Assembly (NCBI GenBank): GCA_041912595.1
Contig: JAYRMR010000004.1
Location: 76,153 to 140,152, forward strand
Direction of reading: 5' to 3'
Source of the DNA: Roseateles_B sp041912595
GTDB lineage: Bacteria > Pseudomonadota > Gammaproteobacteria > Burkholderiales > Burkholderiaceae_C
DNA length: 64,000 nucleotides
Shown: positions 62,001-64,000 of the stretch, piece by piece
Layout of the letters: each line of letters begins with the position of its first letter
Numbering within the stretch: the stretch's first letter is position 1
Translations under genes and position numbers: made by a program
Notes under the pieces: model-generated
The model's input: the letters and a program-made list of their open reading frames with translations, nothing else
Told to the model about the DNA's origin: nothing
Databases searched by the model: none

Positions 62001-63530
62001 GCGGATAGACCGCAGTTCGTCGTGCTGCATGAACCCGGGGGTAGGACATGGACTGGACTCGTCTTTCTTGATGGAGCGTCGGTCAAGGTCAAGGGACTGC
62101 AGCCCGCAGAGTTTGTGATCCAGTCGCGCGGCGACCCGCCCGTTGGCGTGAACCTCCGCGTGGCTCTCGCAGGCGCTGAACTCGTCACTGTCTGTGAAGG
62201 CCCGCTTTCAGCGACCACCGTCCATAGCTACGAAGTGACTCTCCCCGTTGGGGGGGGGTACCGTGAGTTCGGTGCATGGTGGCTTTGCGCAGCAGATTGC
62301 ACCAACAAGGAGAGCTGGTGGGACGCGAACGGAGAGCCGAAGTTTTTCGGGCTTGCGTTGGCCGCCACCATCGCGCCACTGCCGATTCAGAGCCTTCATG
62401 CAGCCGCGGCGACCAAAGTGCTCGATGCCGTCCACCGCGATGACTTTGACAAGTGGCGCGACCTCCTCCCCAGCGCGCTGCCAAAGGATGGAGTCGCACT
62501 CTTCCCGCGCACAGTGGTCAGTTGGGACGCCGAGGAACTCGCGGGCAACGAGCAGTACATATTTCTAGAGCGACAGACACAAACCGACGAGTCTGCGCCG
62601 GGGGTACGCCGTGACCCGGCGTGGAGCCTACTTCGCGCCATTCAGGCGGCACCGGTAGGCTCGCCATGGGATGACCAGTACAAAGCGCTGCGTCCGTGGT
62701 TGCTGGCCGAGAGTTCTCCGGTGCCGGACGGTGATTTCGAAGCCGAGACGCTCCGTTTCTTCTTCAAGCTTGATACCTCAGCAGGGTGGGCGTTGAAGAG
62801 CGCAGCTATGACCAGGGATAAGCAGGGCGTACCAGTGCCGGCGACTTTCATTGACTATTTCGATTTACCACCCATCGATGGTGGCGGCGTGCAGCCGTCG
62901 CTTGGGGAGACGACCGTTCGTTACCGCGCCTATAAGGCGCTCGACCTAATGCCAGATGCAGGCCCACCGACATCCGATCAGTTCGGCTCGCGTTTCCTTG
63001 TTTCGACTCCCTCGGCGTGGACAAGCTGGGTGCGCCCGGAATGGCCACGACTGACCGTCAGCCATACAACGAAACCGACACCGAGGAACAGCCAACCTCT
63101 AGTGAAGTTCAGTGCAAGGAGCGAGTTCGCCGGCGTATCGTTGGGCCACTCCAAGTCCGCGACGGCCCCGTTTTTCTTCCGTGTCGCTTTGCGCAGGGAA
63201 GTGGCTCAGGCACTGGCGCCAAGCACCGCATCGAAGTTTGGTGTGCTGGTTGGCGAGTTGATCCAGGTGCCGCTTACCGCTGACCCTGGTGCGACGAGTG
63301 TCGGAACACAGGATGATTCTTTGGAAAGGGATGAGCCTGGCACACCGTGTTCTGCCACCTACCGCGTCGTATCGGAGCTTGTTTGGAGGGACGGAGGCGC
63401 TAACGGCGTTGAGCGCGTCCTTCGCATGTTTGACGAGCCGCATGTGATTGCTGCCATGGTGCCCGTTGTGTCGGGCGCTGCAGAGGCGAGGCTTGACATT
63501 GATTTGAGAATAGTGGTGGGCGCGCCGTAA
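59070..63530 (+). CDS. Giant protein of unknown function, 1486 residues, with fibronectin-III-like segments
   Basis: I do not recognise it either. The ATG at 59070 overlaps the previous stop (ATGA), with GGAGG five bases upstream. There is no signal peptide. The first 250 residues are partly helical; from about 600 it shows strands that resemble fibronectin-III folds, for example RYRLWITGVDVFGQESAPVP near 590-610 and GFRGAVRLKWSAKRR...QYRVYSARCP near 920-950. Cys residues are few and scattered. The pair forms one unit between two IS regions. A surface, secretion-system or toxin-related role is conceivable; none is shown. Confidence 0.8.
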   Translation: MSEFIEVMAVLLPSVNQNVCVRVRWIVREASTGDVVFPLPEDSFLVELVQTGSSNVVEQRTVCPHPYVMIDPPRKLIELSKTPDGKPYPNLLPLPHPWRPIDPAKGDLTAPDSSTLALGVAHLLGHSSPSRVHRQLVDLAADALRSMEREGMRADTSSATAEEIEIWAELFATLIRRFPRHPSELTGHVRSRLKSFGRIPTAAEVFPWVEKALPVDAGACARALASQLWLLSKIGADAARIAGEAANIRGLMGMRAGQGGELLDYWCDATLTMADQPTQICPPARQGARVVVSEAFGLGADFQLSPGQTGRDIKVRVTRQRSAELEKSSFYSFPPDLPFDTCKAGTFRLSKDAFDAVRDTLVSDRPPPDASKFSAWVDYEIVSSFHVDKGHELTVDDIETMFLRAKPVTGDGLVGLRIVLHKSTEADYDYAFNVYCLWEGASEAMQKYFDKPATDPPIDELRPFLITRRYSFRRDLAGNAFQDPGRISALRLLDDPPHEALLGLPSSIEQAGAAVAYPSPSATKQCAQLSISLRDIFPSNGAPPEARWEKQGGGRPDQFDAQGIWTVERTRPGTSELPDSALPQRYRLWITGVDVFGQESAPVPVVGSEPPDEQGPARTIFVPRWRSAPSAAEETTCTRDGERLLVEWTVAPQELIGSSVRDYYRLPLKAEIVMMRRPIRDTRKPTNSSQAIGQVEINTVLERSVDARAAEGWEVWCRTHADVKSTDRQKVEFALLLGDKGYEYIALISHAVPDDRLRFVQQDSLQLVRYLRRGTGADNKSRFDEDKWAVPAQGPGSQYRNHPRFSPSAESQAVAALPPEDKFPPLDLQAFAADIVRAKPVRGVVGVDRDQVLAKIIELKDLDDRRKERGTARRLLIETAIRRLEEPPQDPMSFETLLDNLFTREDAQPREKSHPIIGFRGAVRLKWSAKRRTDAVPVSQYRVYSARCPWPLPKTSPVATFANGVLEFEGGKPPASVADRPQFVVLHEPGGRTWTGLVFLDGASVKVKGLQPAEFVIQSRGDPPVGVNLRVALAGAELVTVCEGPLSATTVHSYEVTLPVGGGYREFGAWWLCAADCTNKESWWDANGEPKFFGLALAATIAPLPIQSLHAAAATKVLDAVHRDDFDKWRDLLPSALPKDGVALFPRTVVSWDAEELAGNEQYIFLERQTQTDESAPGVRRDPAWSLLRAIQAAPVGSPWDDQYKALRPWLLAESSPVPDGDFEAETLRFFFKLDTSAGWALKSAAMTRDKQGVPVPATFIDYFDLPPIDGGGVQPSLGETTVRYRAYKALDLMPDAGPPTSDQFGSRFLVSTPSAWTSWVRPEWPRLTVSHTTKPTPRNSQPLVKFSARSEFAGVSLGHSKSATAPFFFRVALRREVAQALAPSTASKFGVLVGELIQVPLTADPGATSVGTQDDSLERDEPGTPCSATYRVVSELVWRDGGANGVERVLRMFDEPHVIAAMVPVVSGAAEARLDIDLRIVVGAP

Positions 63531-63634
63531 AGAACACAGGAGTGCCATTGATTGCCGCGAGTTCTTCGACGGCAGAGAGCTGGCCCCACTCGTTTGAACA
63601 CAGAATTAGCGTTCGATAAGTGGAACTCGGTCCG

Positions 63635-63868
63635 TCAAGCTGCCTGTTGAATCGCCGGCAGCGTCGCGAAGTAGAACTCATCCGGGGTCCGGGCGCCAAG
63701 CGAGGAATGCGGCCGGCGCGTGTTGTAGAACTCGATGTAGCGCCCCAGCCGTTGCCGAGCGTCGCTGACCGAGTCGTAGGCGCGCAGGTAGACCTCCTTG
63801 TACTTGATCGTGCGCCATAGCCGCTCCACGAAGACGTTGTCGCGCCAAGCCCCGCGCCCGTCCATTCT
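63635..63868 (-). pseudogene. 3' fragment of an IS3-family transposase orfB
   Basis: The frame MDGRGAWRDNVFVERLWRTI...GRYIEFYNTRRPHSSL and beyond is the C-terminal end of an IS3-family transposase. Its 5' part is missing because another mobile end begins at 63875. Bases 63531-63634 hold only the short gap after the giant gene; no terminator is seen. Confidence 0.85.
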
Positions 63869-63874
63869 GATCGC

Positions 63875-64000
63875 TGTTGACGCCGACTGAAATTTGACCC
63901 ACCCGCGAGGGTTCTGCCGACCGAAATTTGACCCAGGTGTTCAACCTACCCTGCCCGAGATATCCACAGCTGGGCGGGGGTGTGAGGAGTGATCACCATG
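63875..64000 (+). mobile_element. Left end of an IS21-like insertion sequence
   Basis: Begins TGTTGACGCC and carries two 20-base direct repeats, GCCGACTGAAATTTGACCCA at 63882-63901 and GCCGACCGAAATTTGACCCA at 63916-63935, differing at one base. IS21-family elements have such multiple end repeats. GAGGAG precedes an ATG at 63998-64000 that would be the first transposase gene (istA-like), running off the window. It interrupts the IS3-type transposase next to it. Confidence 0.75.

Overview
The window is GC-rich chromosomal DNA that looks like a betaproteobacterium of the order Burkholderiales, in the Roseateles/Rubrivivax/Leptothrix neighbourhood. This rests on the tkt/gap neighbourhood, the glnE - rhombosortase and YhdP-type genes, the MurU-type recycling enzyme and the codon bias. 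I could not compare it with any genome. A run of ten Ns at 22209-22218 shows it is an assembled draft.

Layout. 1-4.5 kb: glyceraldehyde-3-phosphate dehydrogenase and transketolase on the minus strand with an unrelated secreted-protein gene between them. 4.7-9.9 kb: a plus-strand run of a hemerythrin-like protein, an outer-membrane beta-barrel, a small PstS-like periplasmic protein, MurU and a secreted M28 aminopeptidase. 10-15.8 kb: a large periplasmic-propeller diguanylate cyclase, an aldo/keto reductase and a UbiH-family flavoprotein. 15.8-21.1 kb: a compact class II lanthipeptide locus (precursor, LanM, ABC exporter). 21.4-24.4 kb: a divergent arsenic operon (arsR, arsI, fatty-acid-hydroxylase-like gene, arsC, aquaporin). 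24.4-38.1 kb: mostly housekeeping genes (cutA, lipoprotein, nitrilase, YhdP, glnE, rhombosortase, GNAT, EamA, GST, cupin, AraC). 38.5-44.1 kb: a tightly overlapping six-gene minus-strand operon (di-iron ferritin-like oxygenase, radical SAM enzyme, hotdog thioesterase, PLP aminotransferase, LysE exporter, HExxH protein) that looks like an undescribed small-molecule pathway.

44.7-64 kb is accessory DNA. It holds a three-enzyme fusion (phosphoesterase + alpha/beta hydrolase + caspase), a three-gene operon for exported proteins, two patches of short degenerate repeats, a decayed IS3-family element with recognisable inverted repeats, two translationally coupled giant genes (1510 and 1486 residues) of visibly lower GC and unknown function, and at the right edge an IS3-type transposase fragment cut by the end of an IS21-like element whose first gene starts at the last three bases.

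Strongest candidates for undescribed biology: the giant-protein pair at 54.5-63.5 kb, the six-gene operon at 38.5-44.1 kb, the phosphoesterase-hydrolase-caspase fusion, and the lanthipeptide locus whose exporter lacks the usual leader peptidase.
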